DNA of 46,295 bases from positions 1 through 46,295 of the forward strand of contig NZ_LSJI01000111.1 of assembly GCF_001557235.1 (NCBI RefSeq), given 5' to 3'. Made by a program: the position numbers and the translations under genes. The stretch's first letter is position 1, and each line of letters begins with the position of its first letter. Source of the stretch: Phenylobacterium sp. CCH9-H3 (GTDB lineage Bacteria; Pseudomonadota; Alphaproteobacteria; Caulobacterales; Caulobacteraceae). Positions 18,580 to 26,345 of this stretch are shown in pieces. The notes under the pieces were generated by a model that was given only the letters and a program-made list of their open reading frames with translations, made no database searches and was not told where the DNA came from.

Positions 18580-19215
18580 ATGACCTTCACTCGACGCAGC
18601 CTCACCCTGGCGCTTGCCGCGGCGCCGCTGGCCGGCCCGGCCCTGGCGCAGACCGGGCTTTCCGCCGCCGACCAGGCCCTGGTCAGCCGCGCCGTCACCT
18701 ATCTGGAGGGCCTGGACGAGGCCAAGGCGCGGTTCGTGCAGACCGACGCCCGCGGCCGGGCGACGACGGGCCAGCTGTTCATGAAACGGCCAGGGAAGGC
18801 CCGCTTCGCCTACGACGCTCCGTCGGGACTCCTGGTGGTCTCGGACGGCGGCGTGGTCTCGGTGCAGGACAAGCGGCTGAAAACCTTCGACCAGTATCCC
18901 CTGGCCGCCACACCCCTCTCACTGTTCCTGGCAAAGACCATCCGGCTGGATCGGGGCGTCACGATCACCCGCGTGTCGCGGATGGCCGACGGGTTCTCGA
19001 TCACGGCCCGCGACGGGAAGAAGGAGACCGCGGGCCAGATCACGCTCACCTTCACCGACAGCCCCCTGGCCCTGGCGGGCTGGACGGTCACGGACGCCCA
19101 GCAGCGCCCGACCCGAGTTCAGCTCCTCGGTCTGCAACGGACATCAGGTCTGGACCGCTCGCTCTTCGTCCTGAAGGACCCGCGCCCCAAGAACCCTGGC
19201 CGAGGAAAAGTTTAG
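18580..19215 (+). CDS. lolA: LolA-like outer-membrane lipoprotein carrier protein
   Basis: A 211-residue exported protein. A signal peptide ends at ALAQ (about residue 24). The mature part shows the LolA pattern: an early LEGLDEAKARFVQTD segment, GQLFMKRPGKARFAYD, and VSDGGVVSVQDKRLKTFDQYPL. LolA carries lipoproteins across the periplasm from LolCDE to the outer membrane. The order ftsK-lolA-xthA is common in alphaproteobacteria. ATG 18580 follows GGAG. A longer in-frame extension upstream has no similarity and overlaps the UVR gene. Confidence 0.8.
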   Translation: MTFTRRSLTLALAAAPLAGPALAQTGLSAADQALVSRAVTYLEGLDEAKARFVQTDARGRATTGQLFMKRPGKARFAYDAPSGLLVVSDGGVVSVQDKRLKTFDQYPLAATPLSLFLAKTIRLDRGVTITRVSRMADGFSITARDGKKETAGQITLTFTDSPLALAGWTVTDAQQRPTRVQLLGLQRTSGLDRSLFVLKDPRPKNPGRGKV

Positions 19216-19268
19216 GTTGCAAAAACTGTGCTTTAGCCGACACAGGCAAGCTGTACCGTGAAAGGCCT

Positions 19269-19299
19269 TTGACTTTCTGTCATACTGTGGCGATATTAT
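19269..19299 (+). promoter_or_regulatory. Candidate sigma-70-type promoter upstream of the sRNA/leader
   Basis: TTGACT at 19269-19274 and TATTAT at 19294-19299 are separated by 19 bp, slightly longer than ideal. It is placed to start a transcript near 19306 that would end at the terminator at 19389-19424. Confidence 0.4.
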
Positions 19300-19305
19300 C
19301 ACTAC

Positions 19306-19424
19306 GTCGTCGGCGCGCCGGTCGTGTCGACGAAATCCGTGCCGGAACCTATCCCCTCCCGGCGGCGGCATGAGAGACAACTCATACGGCCCGGGCGCAC
19401 GCCAAGCGCCCGGGCTTTCTTTTT
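19306..19424 (+). ncRNA. Candidate small RNA or attenuator leader upstream of xthA
   Basis: About 120 nt lie between a promoter-like pair and a strong intrinsic terminator, with no open frame. A CCCCTCCC tract (about 19349-19356) could pair with ribosome binding sites, as C-rich loops do in many alphaproteobacterial small RNAs. A small ATGAG/CTCAT hairpin follows just before the terminator. It could also be an attenuator leader, since xthA starts 16 nt after the U tract. No family is recognised. Confidence 0.4.
19389..19424 (+). terminator. Strong intrinsic terminator
   Basis: GCCCGGGCGC pairs perfectly with GCGCCCGGGC around a short loop and is followed by TTTCTTTTT. It lies only 16 nt before the xthA start, so it ends an upstream transcript (lolA or the candidate small RNA) or acts as an attenuator. 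Confidence 0.85.
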
Positions 19425-19440
19425 GATCTAGAAAGCGGGC

Positions 19441-20247
19441 ATGCGACTTCGAATCTGTACGTGGAACGTGAACTCGGTGCGGCTGCGCGCCGAACAGGCG
19501 GCCCGCTTCGTCCAGGAACAGGCGCCCGACATCCTCTGCATGCAGGAGATCAAGTGCCGCGAGGGCGAATTCCCGGCAGACGCCTTCAAGGAGATGGGGC
19601 TTCCCTACCTGAAGATCGCCGGCCAGAAGGGCTGGCACGGGGTGGCCATCGCCTCGCGCCTGCCGATCGAGGCCACTCCGCCGCTGGACGTCTGCCGCGA
19701 GAAGCACGCCCGCTGCGTCGGCGGCACGATCGCCGGCGTCGAGGTCCACAACTTCTACATCCCGGCCGGCGGCGACGTGCCCGACCGTCTGGAGAACCCG
19801 AAGTTCGACCATAAGCTGGATTTCTACGAGAAGCTGACCGCCGAGCTTTCCAAGCGCGACCCGAAGGCGCCGCTGGCCATCGTGGGCGACCTGAACGTGG
19901 CGCCCGGCGAGTTCGACGTCTGGAACCACAAGTACATGTCCAAGATCGTCAGCCACACGCCGGTGGAGATCGAGGCGTTCCGCAAGCTGGAGGCCTCGCT
20001 GGGCTTCATCGACCTGACCCGGTCCACGACGCCCGAGCCCACCAAGCTGGCCTCATGGTGGAGCTATCGCGCCGCCGACTTCCGCCAGTCGAACCGCGGC
20101 CTGCGCCTGGACCACATCCTGGTGACGCCCGGCCTGCGCGAGGCCGCCTGGCGCCTCGGCGCCCCCGCCAGCCGGGTCCATGACGACGTCCGCGCCTGGG
20201 AACGCCCCAGTGACCACGCGCCGGTCAGCGCCGACCTGGTCCTTTAG
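19441..20247 (+). CDS. xthA: Exodeoxyribonuclease III
   Basis: A 268-residue endonuclease/exonuclease/phosphatase-fold enzyme. Family motifs are in order: CTWNVNSVR at the start, LCMQEIKC with the metal-binding Glu, GDLNVAPGEFDVWN with catalytic Asp/Asn, RLDHILVTP, and SDHAPV with the catalytic His. It cuts at abasic sites and removes 3' blocking groups in base-excision repair. The ATG follows a strong terminator by 16 nt, so the gene may use a very short leader. Its stop overlaps that of the convergent response regulator by 3 bp. Confidence 0.92.
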   Translation: MRLRICTWNVNSVRLRAEQAARFVQEQAPDILCMQEIKCREGEFPADAFKEMGLPYLKIAGQKGWHGVAIASRLPIEATPPLDVCREKHARCVGGTIAGVEVHNFYIPAGGDVPDRLENPKFDHKLDFYEKLTAELSKRDPKAPLAIVGDLNVAPGEFDVWNHKYMSKIVSHTPVEIEAFRKLEASLGFIDLTRSTTPEPTKLASWWSYRAADFRQSNRGLRLDHILVTPGLREAAWRLGAPASRVHDDVRAWERPSDHAPVSADLVL

Positions 20248-20927
20248 GGCGCCAGCTTGTAGCCGCCCTGCTCGGTCAGCAGCAGGCGGGCGTTCGCCGG
20301 GTCGGGTTCGATCTTCTGTCGCAGGCGATAGACGTGGGTTTCCAGGGTGTGGGTGGTGACCCCGGCGTTGTAGCCCCAGACCTCGGCCAGCAGCTCCTCG
20401 CGCGATACGGCCTTTTCGCCGGCGCGGTAGAGGTACTTCAGGATGTTGGTCTCTTTTTCCGTCAGCCGGATCTTCTTGCCCTTCTCGTCCACCAGCATCT
20501 TGGCGGCAGGGCGGAATTCATAGGCGCCCAGGCGGAAGACCGCGCCTTCCGAATGCTCGTAGTCGCGCAGCTGGGCCCGGATGCGCGCCAGTAGCACCGC
20601 GAACTTGTAGGGCTTGGTGACGTAGTCGTTGGCGCCCGAATCGAGGCCCCTGACGGTGTCGTCGTCGGTGTCGGCGGCGGTCAGCATGATGACCGGCGTC
20701 GTCACGCCGTCCTCCCGCATCCGCTTGCACGCCTCGCGCCCGTCCATGTCGGGCAGATCGACGTCCAGCAGGATCAGGTCGGGTTTGGCCTCCCGCGCCT
20801 GGCGCACGCCGTCACCCGCGGTGGCCGCTTCGACGGTGTCGAAGGCCTCGGCCTGCAGTTGTTCGGCGATCGCCCCGCGAAGGTCCTGGTCGTCGTCGAC
20901 GATGAGGAGGGTCTTGCGTTGAGCCAT
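20244..20927 (-). CDS. cenR: OmpR-family response regulator, CenR-like
   Basis: A 227-residue two-component regulator. The receiver domain has acidic pair D11/D12, phospho-acceptor Asp55 in LLDVDLPDMDG, and the VTKPY lysine. A C-terminal winged helix (about 130-227) contains ETHVYRLRQKI. The MAQRKTLLIVDDD start at 20927 and the position a few genes from parB match my memory of Caulobacter CenR, an essential cell-envelope regulator. No histidine kinase (CenK) lies in this window. The frame extends 4 codons upstream without support. Confidence 0.65.
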   Translation of the reverse strand: MAQRKTLLIVDDDQDLRGAIAEQLQAEAFDTVEAATAGDGVRQAREAKPDLILLDVDLPDMDGREACKRMREDGVTTPVIMLTAADTDDDTVRGLDSGANDYVTKPYKFAVLLARIRAQLRDYEHSEGAVFRLGAYEFRPAAKMLVDEKGKKIRLTEKETNILKYLYRAGEKAVSREELLAEVWGYNAGVTTHTLETHVYRLRQKIEPDPANARLLLTEQGGYKLAP

Positions 20928-20981
20928 GTTGAGCAACAAACACCATCAGGCCCGTTCGCGGCAAAGGGTTTCGAGGTTCCC

Positions 20982-21488
20982 GTGATCTTCGTAGCGACCT
21001 CAGACGGCTGGCTGGACGTCGGCGGGCGGCGGGTGCGGTGCGCGCTCGGCCCCGCCGGCGTGGTTCCCGCGGCGCAGAAGCGGGAAGGCGACGGGGCCTC
21101 ACCGGCCGGCGTCTGGCCGATCCGCGAGGTGATCTATCGGCCCGACCGCGGACCGCCGCCGGCCTGCGAGTTGCGGGTGCGGGCCATGACCGAGGACGAT
21201 GGCTGGTGCGACGACCCGGCGGACCCGGAATACAACCGCCACGTCAAGCTGCCCTACCCGGCTAGCGCCGAGCGGCTGTGGCGCGAGGATAGCGTCTATG
21301 ACATCGTGGTGGTCCTGGGGCACAACGACGATCCGCCCGTCCCGGGCCTCGGCTCGGCGATCTTCCTGCACATCTGCAAGCCCGGCTATCCGCCCACGGA
21401 GGGCTGCGTCGCGGTCATGCGCGAGGACCTGGAAGACCTGCTGGATTCGGCCCGGCCGGGCGATGCGGTGGAGATCCGCGCCGTATGA
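20982..21488 (+). CDS. L,D-transpeptidase (YkuD) family protein
   Basis: A 168-residue protein ending in a YkuD-like catalytic block: LGHNDDPPVPGLGSAIFLH, then TEGCVAV with the likely nucleophile Cys. Such enzymes cross-link peptidoglycan stem peptides or attach proteins to the wall. No clear signal peptide is seen in this short version. GTG 20982 is chosen because GAGG precedes it and the upstream frame overlaps cenR. Its stop overlaps the next gene as ATGA. Confidence 0.72.
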   Translation: MIFVATSDGWLDVGGRRVRCALGPAGVVPAAQKREGDGASPAGVWPIREVIYRPDRGPPPACELRVRAMTEDDGWCDDPADPEYNRHVKLPYPASAERLWREDSVYDIVVVLGHNDDPPVPGLGSAIFLHICKPGYPPTEGCVAVMREDLEDLLDSARPGDAVEIRAV

Positions 21489-22153
21489 ACCATCCGCCGC
21501 TCCGCCAGGTTCTGGCCGGCGGCGAGCTGGCCCGACACCGACACGCCGAGGGCTACCTCGCGGTGGTGCTGTCCGGCGGCTACGAGGAGGCGGGCGAGGC
21601 GGGCCGGCGGCGCGTCGCGGCAGGCGATGTCATCGTCCACCATCCCTTCGAGGCGCACCTGAACCGCGTGCCCGGCCGCGGCGCCGCGGTGCTGAACCTG
21701 CCGCTTCTGGGCCCCCTGCCCGGAAGCTTCGGCCGGATCCGCGATCCGGACCTGATCGTTCGCACCGCCGAGCGCGACCCGAACGCCGCGGTGGCGCTGC
21801 TAGCCTCGGAGTTCGCCGTGGCGCCACCCGTCGGCGGAGACTGGCCGGACGATCTGGCGCGGCTGCTGGCCACGCGCCCCACGGGCCTTCAGGCCTGGGC
21901 GGCGAAGCGCAACCTGTCCGTCGAGCACCTGTCGCGCGGCTTCCGCAAGGTCTTCGGCGTGGCGCCCCAGCGCTTCGGCCTCGAGGCCCGCGCCCGGGCC
22001 GCGGCCGCCGACGCCGCGCATTCGGCGGCGCCCCTGGCCGCCATCGCCGTGGACCGGGGCTTCGCGGATCAGGCCCACATGACCCGCGCCGTGGCCGCCG
22101 TGACTGGCCGCACCCCCGGCGCCTGGCGCGCATCAAGTCCGTTCAAGACCTAA
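21485..22153 (+). CDS. AraC-family transcriptional regulator
   Basis: A 222-residue protein. The N-terminal half looks like a small cupin sensor (ARHRHAEGYLAVVLSGG, then HPFEAHLNR). The C-terminal half is a two-helix-turn-helix AraC domain with LSVEHLSRGFRKVFGVAPQRF and IAVDRGFADQAHMTRAVAAVTGRTPGAWR split around the linker helix. The start overlaps the stop of the L,D-transpeptidase gene (ATGA), so the two are co-translated. The ligand is unknown. Confidence 0.82.
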   Translation: MNHPPLRQVLAGGELARHRHAEGYLAVVLSGGYEEAGEAGRRRVAAGDVIVHHPFEAHLNRVPGRGAAVLNLPLLGPLPGSFGRIRDPDLIVRTAERDPNAAVALLASEFAVAPPVGGDWPDDLARLLATRPTGLQAWAAKRNLSVEHLSRGFRKVFGVAPQRFGLEARARAAAADAAHSAAPLAAIAVDRGFADQAHMTRAVAAVTGRTPGAWRASSPFKT

Positions 22154-22179
22154 ACCTGAGGCCGGCCCAGGGTCGGGGC

Positions 22180-23313
22180 ATGAATCGACGCCAGCTCCTT
22201 ATCGCGGCCACGGCCGCCGCCCTGCCCCTCCCCGCCGCCGCTGAAAGCCGCACCCGTTGGAAGGTGCGCGGCTCGGAGGGCTTCGACGCCCTCTGTTTCC
22301 TGGGACCGCTGTCCGGCAAGCCGCTCTACACCCGGTACTACGAAGCTGAACTGGCACACTTCCGGCCGGCGTTTCCACCGTCCGCCCAGGCGGCGCTGGA
22401 CCGCCTGCAGGCCGCCGCCGATGCGAGGGGCTCGCTGCTGGCTCCCGGTCTCTGCACCCTATTGTCGGGCGCTTCGGATGCCACACTGGACGACGTGATC
22501 CTCGCCGTGCGCGAGGCGGAGGCCCGGGTGCGGCCGGCGTATGCGGAGAGCCCCTATTGGGACCAGGAGAGCTGGGACGCCTTCCTGGCCTCCCGCAAGG
22601 ACCTGCTGGCCGTTCTCGCCGGCCTGAAGACGGCGGGATTCCCGGCGTTCCGCCAGACGTTCCTGCGGGCGAAGCTGGGGCCTCGGGTCGCGGCGCTGAC
22701 GGCGCGGCTGGCGTCGCTGGACGTGATCGCCGAGCAGGAACGGCTGATCGGCCGCACGCTGGAGCCGGAGATCGAGGTCGTCCTGCTGTGGTTCTCCAAG
22801 CCGCACGGCACCCGGATCCAGGGCCAGCGGTTCCTGAGCCACGTGGACTATCCGGACGACCTGACGATCCGCATCGCCGCCCACGAGATCCTCCACCCGC
22901 CGTTCCCCATGGACGGGCCGACCGCCAAGGCCGCCATCGCCGCCCTGGAGGCCGATCCGCTGATGGTCCGCATCCTGAAGGAGCACGACCCCGCGTTCGG
23001 CTACAATACGATGGAAGGCATCCTCAACGAGGACACCGTCCAGGCCCTGGACCAGATCGTCTCCGACCGCCTGGGCGTCGCCCGGCCGCCCGCGGAGCGC
23101 TGGGCCAAGGCCGACGACGGCATGCACGTCCTGGCCGCGGGCCTCTACGGCCTGCTGAAGGCCGACGGCTACGATCGCACGGGCGGCGACATCGAGGCCT
23201 GGATGGCGAGGGCGGTGAAGACCGGCCGGCTCGCGCCGGCATCGCTGCACCCCGCCGCGGCCGGCGTCCTGGGCGTGCCCGCCGACAAGCTATGGCCCCG
23301 GCCTAAGACTTAG
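22180..23313 (+). CDS. Exported protein of unknown function with an HExxH motif
   Basis: A 377-residue protein. A signal peptide covers residues 1 to about 21 (MNRRQLLIAATAAALPLPAAA). An HEILH motif near residue 236, followed by PPFPMDG, could be a zincin zinc site. I do not recognise the rest. It starts 26 bp after the AraC-type gene on the same strand and may be its target. A diverged copy of its last codons lies at 25530, where the 2-kb insertion ends. The function cannot be assigned. Confidence 0.6.
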   Translation: MNRRQLLIAATAAALPLPAAAESRTRWKVRGSEGFDALCFLGPLSGKPLYTRYYEAELAHFRPAFPPSAQAALDRLQAAADARGSLLAPGLCTLLSGASDATLDDVILAVREAEARVRPAYAESPYWDQESWDAFLASRKDLLAVLAGLKTAGFPAFRQTFLRAKLGPRVAALTARLASLDVIAEQERLIGRTLEPEIEVVLLWFSKPHGTRIQGQRFLSHVDYPDDLTIRIAAHEILHPPFPMDGPTAKAAIAALEADPLMVRILKEHDPAFGYNTMEGILNEDTVQALDQIVSDRLGVARPPAERWAKADDGMHVLAAGLYGLLKADGYDRTGGDIEAWMARAVKTGRLAPASLHPAAAGVLGVPADKLWPRPKT

Positions 23314-23455
23314 ATTTTGTTGTAAACCCGGCCCTGGGCGTGTGGGCGGCCAGGCTTCCCCCTTTGGGGGAAAGCGGGAAGGCCCAAGGCCCTCAACGCC
23401 CCTGGCACCGAGGACCGCGGAGCGGACCCGCACGCTCGTGCCGCTCGGGGCCGCT
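23277..23455. repeat. Left copy of a duplicated gene-end junction
   Basis: It contains the end of the exported HExxH gene (ADKLWPRPKT stop), a G/C-rich spacer with CCCCCTTTGGGGG, and a remnant of a yggS 3' end on the minus strand (TSVRVRSAVLGARG). The same order occurs at 25530-25725. The copies are clearly homologous but diverged. Confidence 0.75.
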
Positions 23456-23803
23456 TAGGGGCCGCTGTCGTCACTGGACATGGCCCGCCAGATTTCGACG
23501 GCCCGCGCGCTGCCACATGGCGAGCAGGACGTCACGACCATGCGCAAGCGCGGCGGCGCGTGCCCGTGGAAGCTGCGGGCGAGGGGGGTGGTCGAGGAGG
23601 TTCGGCAGGCCCGGGAAATACAAGGGTTGCCGGCTCACCGGCGGCTTTGAGGTATACAAGATGTAGTGGCTCGCGAACTTCTATCCCCAATCTATGGGAA
23701 ATTATCCCCGCCGACCAGCGGTTTTTCGGTATCGACTCGCGGGGAACTATGCCAGCTTGGGTGCGCCGACGAGAAAGGGCCGACCCTTTCGGATCGGCCC
23801 TAT
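23314..23803. other. Junction remnant and insertion start, no intact gene
   Basis: After the duplicated junction, about 350 bp hold only short frames without recognisable motifs. A 56-codon plus-strand frame begins with ATG at about 23479. A GGGCCGA/TCGGCCC hairpin at 23776-23801 lies just before the tRNA-like gene. Confidence 0.45.
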
Positions 23804-23876
23804 GCGCTCGTAGCTCAGTGGATAGAGCAGGTTCTTCGTAGGTCCCCGGTCGCTGGTTCGAGTCCAGCCGAGCGCG
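23804..23876 (+). tRNA. tRNA-Arg-like gene with an irregular anticodon stem
   Basis: Acceptor GCGCTCG pairs with CGAGCGC. The D arm (GCTC/GAGC with A in the loop, typical of Arg) and T arm (GCTGG/CCAGC with TTCGAGT) are perfect. The anticodon arm, GGTTC-loop-GTCCC, has two mismatches. Taken literally the loop reads CGT, which would be Thr, but body features fit Arg, so the decoding is uncertain. No CCA is encoded. A terminator follows at 23893. It could be a decaying or recombined tRNA. Confidence 0.6.
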
Positions 23877-23892
23877 CACTATCCACAGACGA

Positions 23893-23924
23893 GGCGGTCA
23901 CTCTGACGGGTGGCCGCCTTTTTT
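23893..23924 (+). terminator. Intrinsic terminator after the tRNA-like gene
   Basis: GGCGGTCAC pairs with GTGGCCGCC (nine pairs, one wobble), followed by six T residues. It ends the transcript of the tRNA-like gene. Confidence 0.85.
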
Positions 23925-23947
23925 GGTTCTAGCTCGCCAACCCTCAA

Positions 23948-23992
23948 GGAGTCGAATCACTAGAGTTGGCCCATCGTCAACGATTCGACTCC
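23948..23992. repeat. Perfect 11-bp inverted repeat
   Basis: GGAGTCGAATC and GATTCGACTCC flank a 23-bp centre. The right arm resembles a tRNA T-loop and acceptor 3' strand (TTCGACTCCGGGGCGC), so it might be an attachment-site remnant or an operator for the cassette at 24045. Confidence 0.5.
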
Positions 23993-24044
23993 GGGGCGCA
24001 ATTCAAATATGGTACATTTCTGACCTGATTTTGGATGAACCGGT

Positions 24045-24302
24045 TTGGCCGCTGACGACGTCTCAAAGGCCAAGGGCGTTCCCAACCCTCTGCCCGTGTC
24101 GCTCTCCCCCCTAACTCGGGCGCGGTTAGAGGCGCTTGCAAACTCAGAACTCTTTGGAGGCGGAGCGCGCGATGTGGCGCGCCGCTTTATCGAAGATGGA
24201 ATCCGGAGGGTCGTGGAAGAGGGCTGGTTCGGCGAGGTTCGACTCACCGTTGCCAGTAGCCCTTCCACTGAGGGGAGACCGGGTGAGCCAGAGCGGAGCT
24301 AG
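24045..24302 (+). CDS. Small RHH-like protein, first gene of a cassette
   Basis: An 85-residue frame starting with TTG, just after an in-frame stop. LPVSLSPLTRARLEALANS, then ARDVARRFIEDGIRRVV, looks like a strand followed by two helices of a ribbon-helix-helix fold, as in ParD/CopG regulators. An internal GTG (VSLSP) is another possible start. The next gene begins inside its 3' end. The role is inferred only from fold-like appearance. Confidence 0.4.
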   Translation: MAADDVSKAKGVPNPLPVSLSPLTRARLEALANSELFGGGARDVARRFIEDGIRRVVEEGWFGEVRLTVASSPSTEGRPGEPERS

Positions 24303-24468
24303 TCGCCAGTCGATGGCCTGGGCCTCGGTCATATACATCACCTTCGCCAGTGAGAGGCTGCGAGCTGCGGCGGAGAGAAAGCTAGCTGCAATTGGAGCGC
24401 GAGACACCGGAGCGAACCTACGCAATAAGATCAGCCGGGGCGGATTTACCGGGGCGTTCCTGATCTAA
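24283..24468 (+). CDS. Small basic protein, second cassette gene
   Basis: A 61-residue frame starting at a GTG preceded by GAGGGGAG. It overlaps the previous gene by 20 bp and its TAA overlaps the next ATG by one base. The sequence, with FASERLRAAAERKLAAIGARD in the middle (helical, basic), has no family I recognise. The tight packing argues that it is translated. The frame also extends upstream to an ATG at 24136. Confidence 0.35.
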   Translation: MSQSGASRQSMAWASVIYITFASERLRAAAERKLAAIGARDTGANLRNKISRGGFTGAFLI

Positions 24469-25409
24469 TGTCTGACAGCAGCGGGCGTGACAGCTCTACG
24501 TTTGCAGGACTGACGGCCTTCGGCCACGCGCTAGTGGTCATGGTGCTCGCCGCCGCCATCGGTCTTGTGTGGACGTCCGTCGATGCGACGCGGACGAAAC
24601 GCGAGATAGCTTATCAGCAGGCCCGCGAACGGTGCCAAGGCGCCACCAATTCCGATTGCCAAGAGCTCGCTACTGCGATCCGAAGCGCTGTCGCAGGTGA
24701 GCGGGCCGCCGACCTCGCCGCACAACAACTGTGGCTTAACATCATCGGCATTATCGGCCTGGGTGCCACCGTTCTGTTTGCCGCCTTCGCCTGGCGTGAA
24801 GCGCAGAGGGCCGCCGCTGAGGCCCGCGAGGCGAACCGGATTAGTCGTGAGGCGCTCTTTTCTGACCAACGGGCGTGGCTGGAAATCGACCAAGTAACCA
24901 TTGAGACGGACCTCAGGTGGACGGAGACGGAGGCCCGCATAACATTCTGGTTCACCTACAAGAACATTGGAAACACTCCCGCGCGCGGTGTGACAACCGA
25001 CGCCGTTTTGCATTATGACTTCCTTAAATGGCCGCATGAAGTGCGGCGGGAAATGATGGCTGCCAAAGCCAACCAGAAGCCGTTTTTCGGTCAGCTTGTG
25101 TTCCCCAACCGAGAATTGCGCCAAGGTCTTGGCTTGGTTGTCACGATTGACGAACTGAACGCCTACGACGCTCGTATGCAGGTCGAGTTCGCCGGGGACC
25201 GAGTGGCACCAGGTTGGAACCACTATAGTCTGGTGGGCTGCGTCACCTACTGGTCTGCCGGGGATGTTCCCCATCAAACCGGGTTTGTGTTCGATCTGCG
25301 CCCCGAGACACCCTACGGGGTCAGTCACGCCTTCAAGCGCGGGCAGGACGTGCCAAAGACGCACATGTTCCTGCAGCGGTCCCACCATGGAGACATCGAA
25401 GCGACTTAG
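24468..25409 (+). CDS. Two-helix membrane protein of unknown function
   Basis: A 313-residue protein. Hydrophobic helices lie at about 18-37 and 89-107, with a short loop containing two Cys between them. An alanine/arginine-rich coiled segment (WREAQRAAAEAREANR) and a soluble beta-rich domain (about 135-313) with DQRAWLEIDQV and YKNIGNTPA follow. Proteins of this layout are frequent in accessory regions of alphaproteobacteria, without known function. GC is visibly lower than in the flanks. It starts at the stop of the small basic gene. Confidence 0.55.
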   Translation: MSDSSGRDSSTFAGLTAFGHALVVMVLAAAIGLVWTSVDATRTKREIAYQQARERCQGATNSDCQELATAIRSAVAGERAADLAAQQLWLNIIGIIGLGATVLFAAFAWREAQRAAAEAREANRISREALFSDQRAWLEIDQVTIETDLRWTETEARITFWFTYKNIGNTPARGVTTDAVLHYDFLKWPHEVRREMMAAKANQKPFFGQLVFPNRELRQGLGLVVTIDELNAYDARMQVEFAGDRVAPGWNHYSLVGCVTYWSAGDVPHQTGFVFDLRPETPYGVSHAFKRGQDVPKTHMFLQRSHHGDIEAT

Positions 25410-25529
25410 GGCGGCCAACGCCGCAATACTGCTTATCCCTCCCATCACGCGTCACCGTTTCCGATGACAGGCGGGACCACATTCGCAGGCGTCCGAACCG
25501 TTTTTGGTGTGTTTGCTGCACAATACAGC

Positions 25530-25725
25530 GCCCGCCGACCAGCTCTGGCCCCGGCCTAAGGCCTAGAGGCTGTCGTAAACCCGGCTCCGGGCGTATCGGC
25601 CACCTGGAGGCGGGCGGCGGCCAGGCTTCCCCCTCCGGGGGAAATGGGGGGGTTACAAGATCCTCAACGCCCTCTTGCCCCAAAGACCGCCGAGCCGACG
25701 CGCACGCTCGTCGCGCCGAAGCGTA
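25530..25725. repeat. Right copy of the duplicated gene-end junction
   Basis: It repeats in order the features of 23277-23455: a detached end of the exported HExxH gene (ADQLWPRPKA stop), the spacer with CCCCCTCCGGGGG, and here the functional 3' end of yggS. The homology starts abruptly at GCCCGCCGAC (25530), which marks the end of the inserted segment. Confidence 0.75.
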
Positions 25726-26329
25726 TGGCGGTTTCGAAGTCGCCGCTCATACCCATCGAGAGTTTCGAGAGCCCGTTGCGGGCGGCGATCTTGGCGAGGA
25801 GGGCGAAGTGCGGCCCCGGCGGCTCGTCGGCGGGCGGGATGCACATCAGTCCTTCCGGCTGCAGGCCATAGGTCTCGCGGCAGGCCGTGATGAAGGCGTC
25901 GGCGTCGGAGGGCAAGATGCCGGCCTTCTGCGGCTCCTCGCCGGTGTTCACCTGGACGTAGAGACGGGGCGCCCGGCCCTGCTTCTGCGCCTCGTCGGCC
26001 AGCGACCGGGCCAGCTTTTCGCGGTCCAGGCTCTCGATCACGTCGAAGAAGGCCACCGCCTCCTTCGCCTTATTGGTCTGCAAGGGGCCGATCAGGTGGA
26101 GCGTCAGGCCCTCGGCCTTGCCGGCCCAGCGGGCCATCGCCTCCTGCACGCGGTTTTCGCCGAACACCTTCTGGCCGGCGGCCAGCACCGGCTCGATCGC
26201 CTCCCACGGCTGGGTCTTGGAGACGGCCACCAGGGTCACGTCGTTCGGATCGCGTCCGGCGGCTTGCGCGGCGCGGGCGATCCGGGCCACCACGTCGACG
26301 TAGCCTTCGGCATTGGGAGCGGCGGACAT
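25664..26329 (-). CDS. yggS: YggS-family pyridoxal-phosphate homeostasis protein
   Basis: A 221-residue PLP-binding TIM-barrel protein. Motifs in order: LVAVSKTQPWEAI with the PLP lysine, FGENRVQEA, LHLIGPLQTNKAKEA, VNTGEEPQKAGI, and LSMGMSGDFETAIRFGATSVRVG, which binds the phosphate near the C terminus. The family buffers free PLP and affects vitamin B6 and amino-acid balance. ATG 26329 (MSAAPNAEGY) fits the family start; the frame continues upstream into the divergent gene. A broken copy of its 3' end lies near 23400. Confidence 0.9.
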   Translation of the reverse strand: MSAAPNAEGYVDVVARIARAAQAAGRDPNDVTLVAVSKTQPWEAIEPVLAAGQKVFGENRVQEAMARWAGKAEGLTLHLIGPLQTNKAKEAVAFFDVIESLDREKLARSLADEAQKQGRAPRLYVQVNTGEEPQKAGILPSDADAFITACRETYGLQPEGLMCIPPADEPPGPHFALLAKIAARNGLSKLSMGMSGDFETAIRFGATSVRVGSAVFGARGR

Positions 26330-26345
26330 TTCCGGGTTCTGGACC

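Noticed and set aside
23479..23649. 56-codon plus-strand frame as a gene
   Set aside because: It starts with ATG but has no ribosome binding site or motif, and it lies in rearranged sequence.
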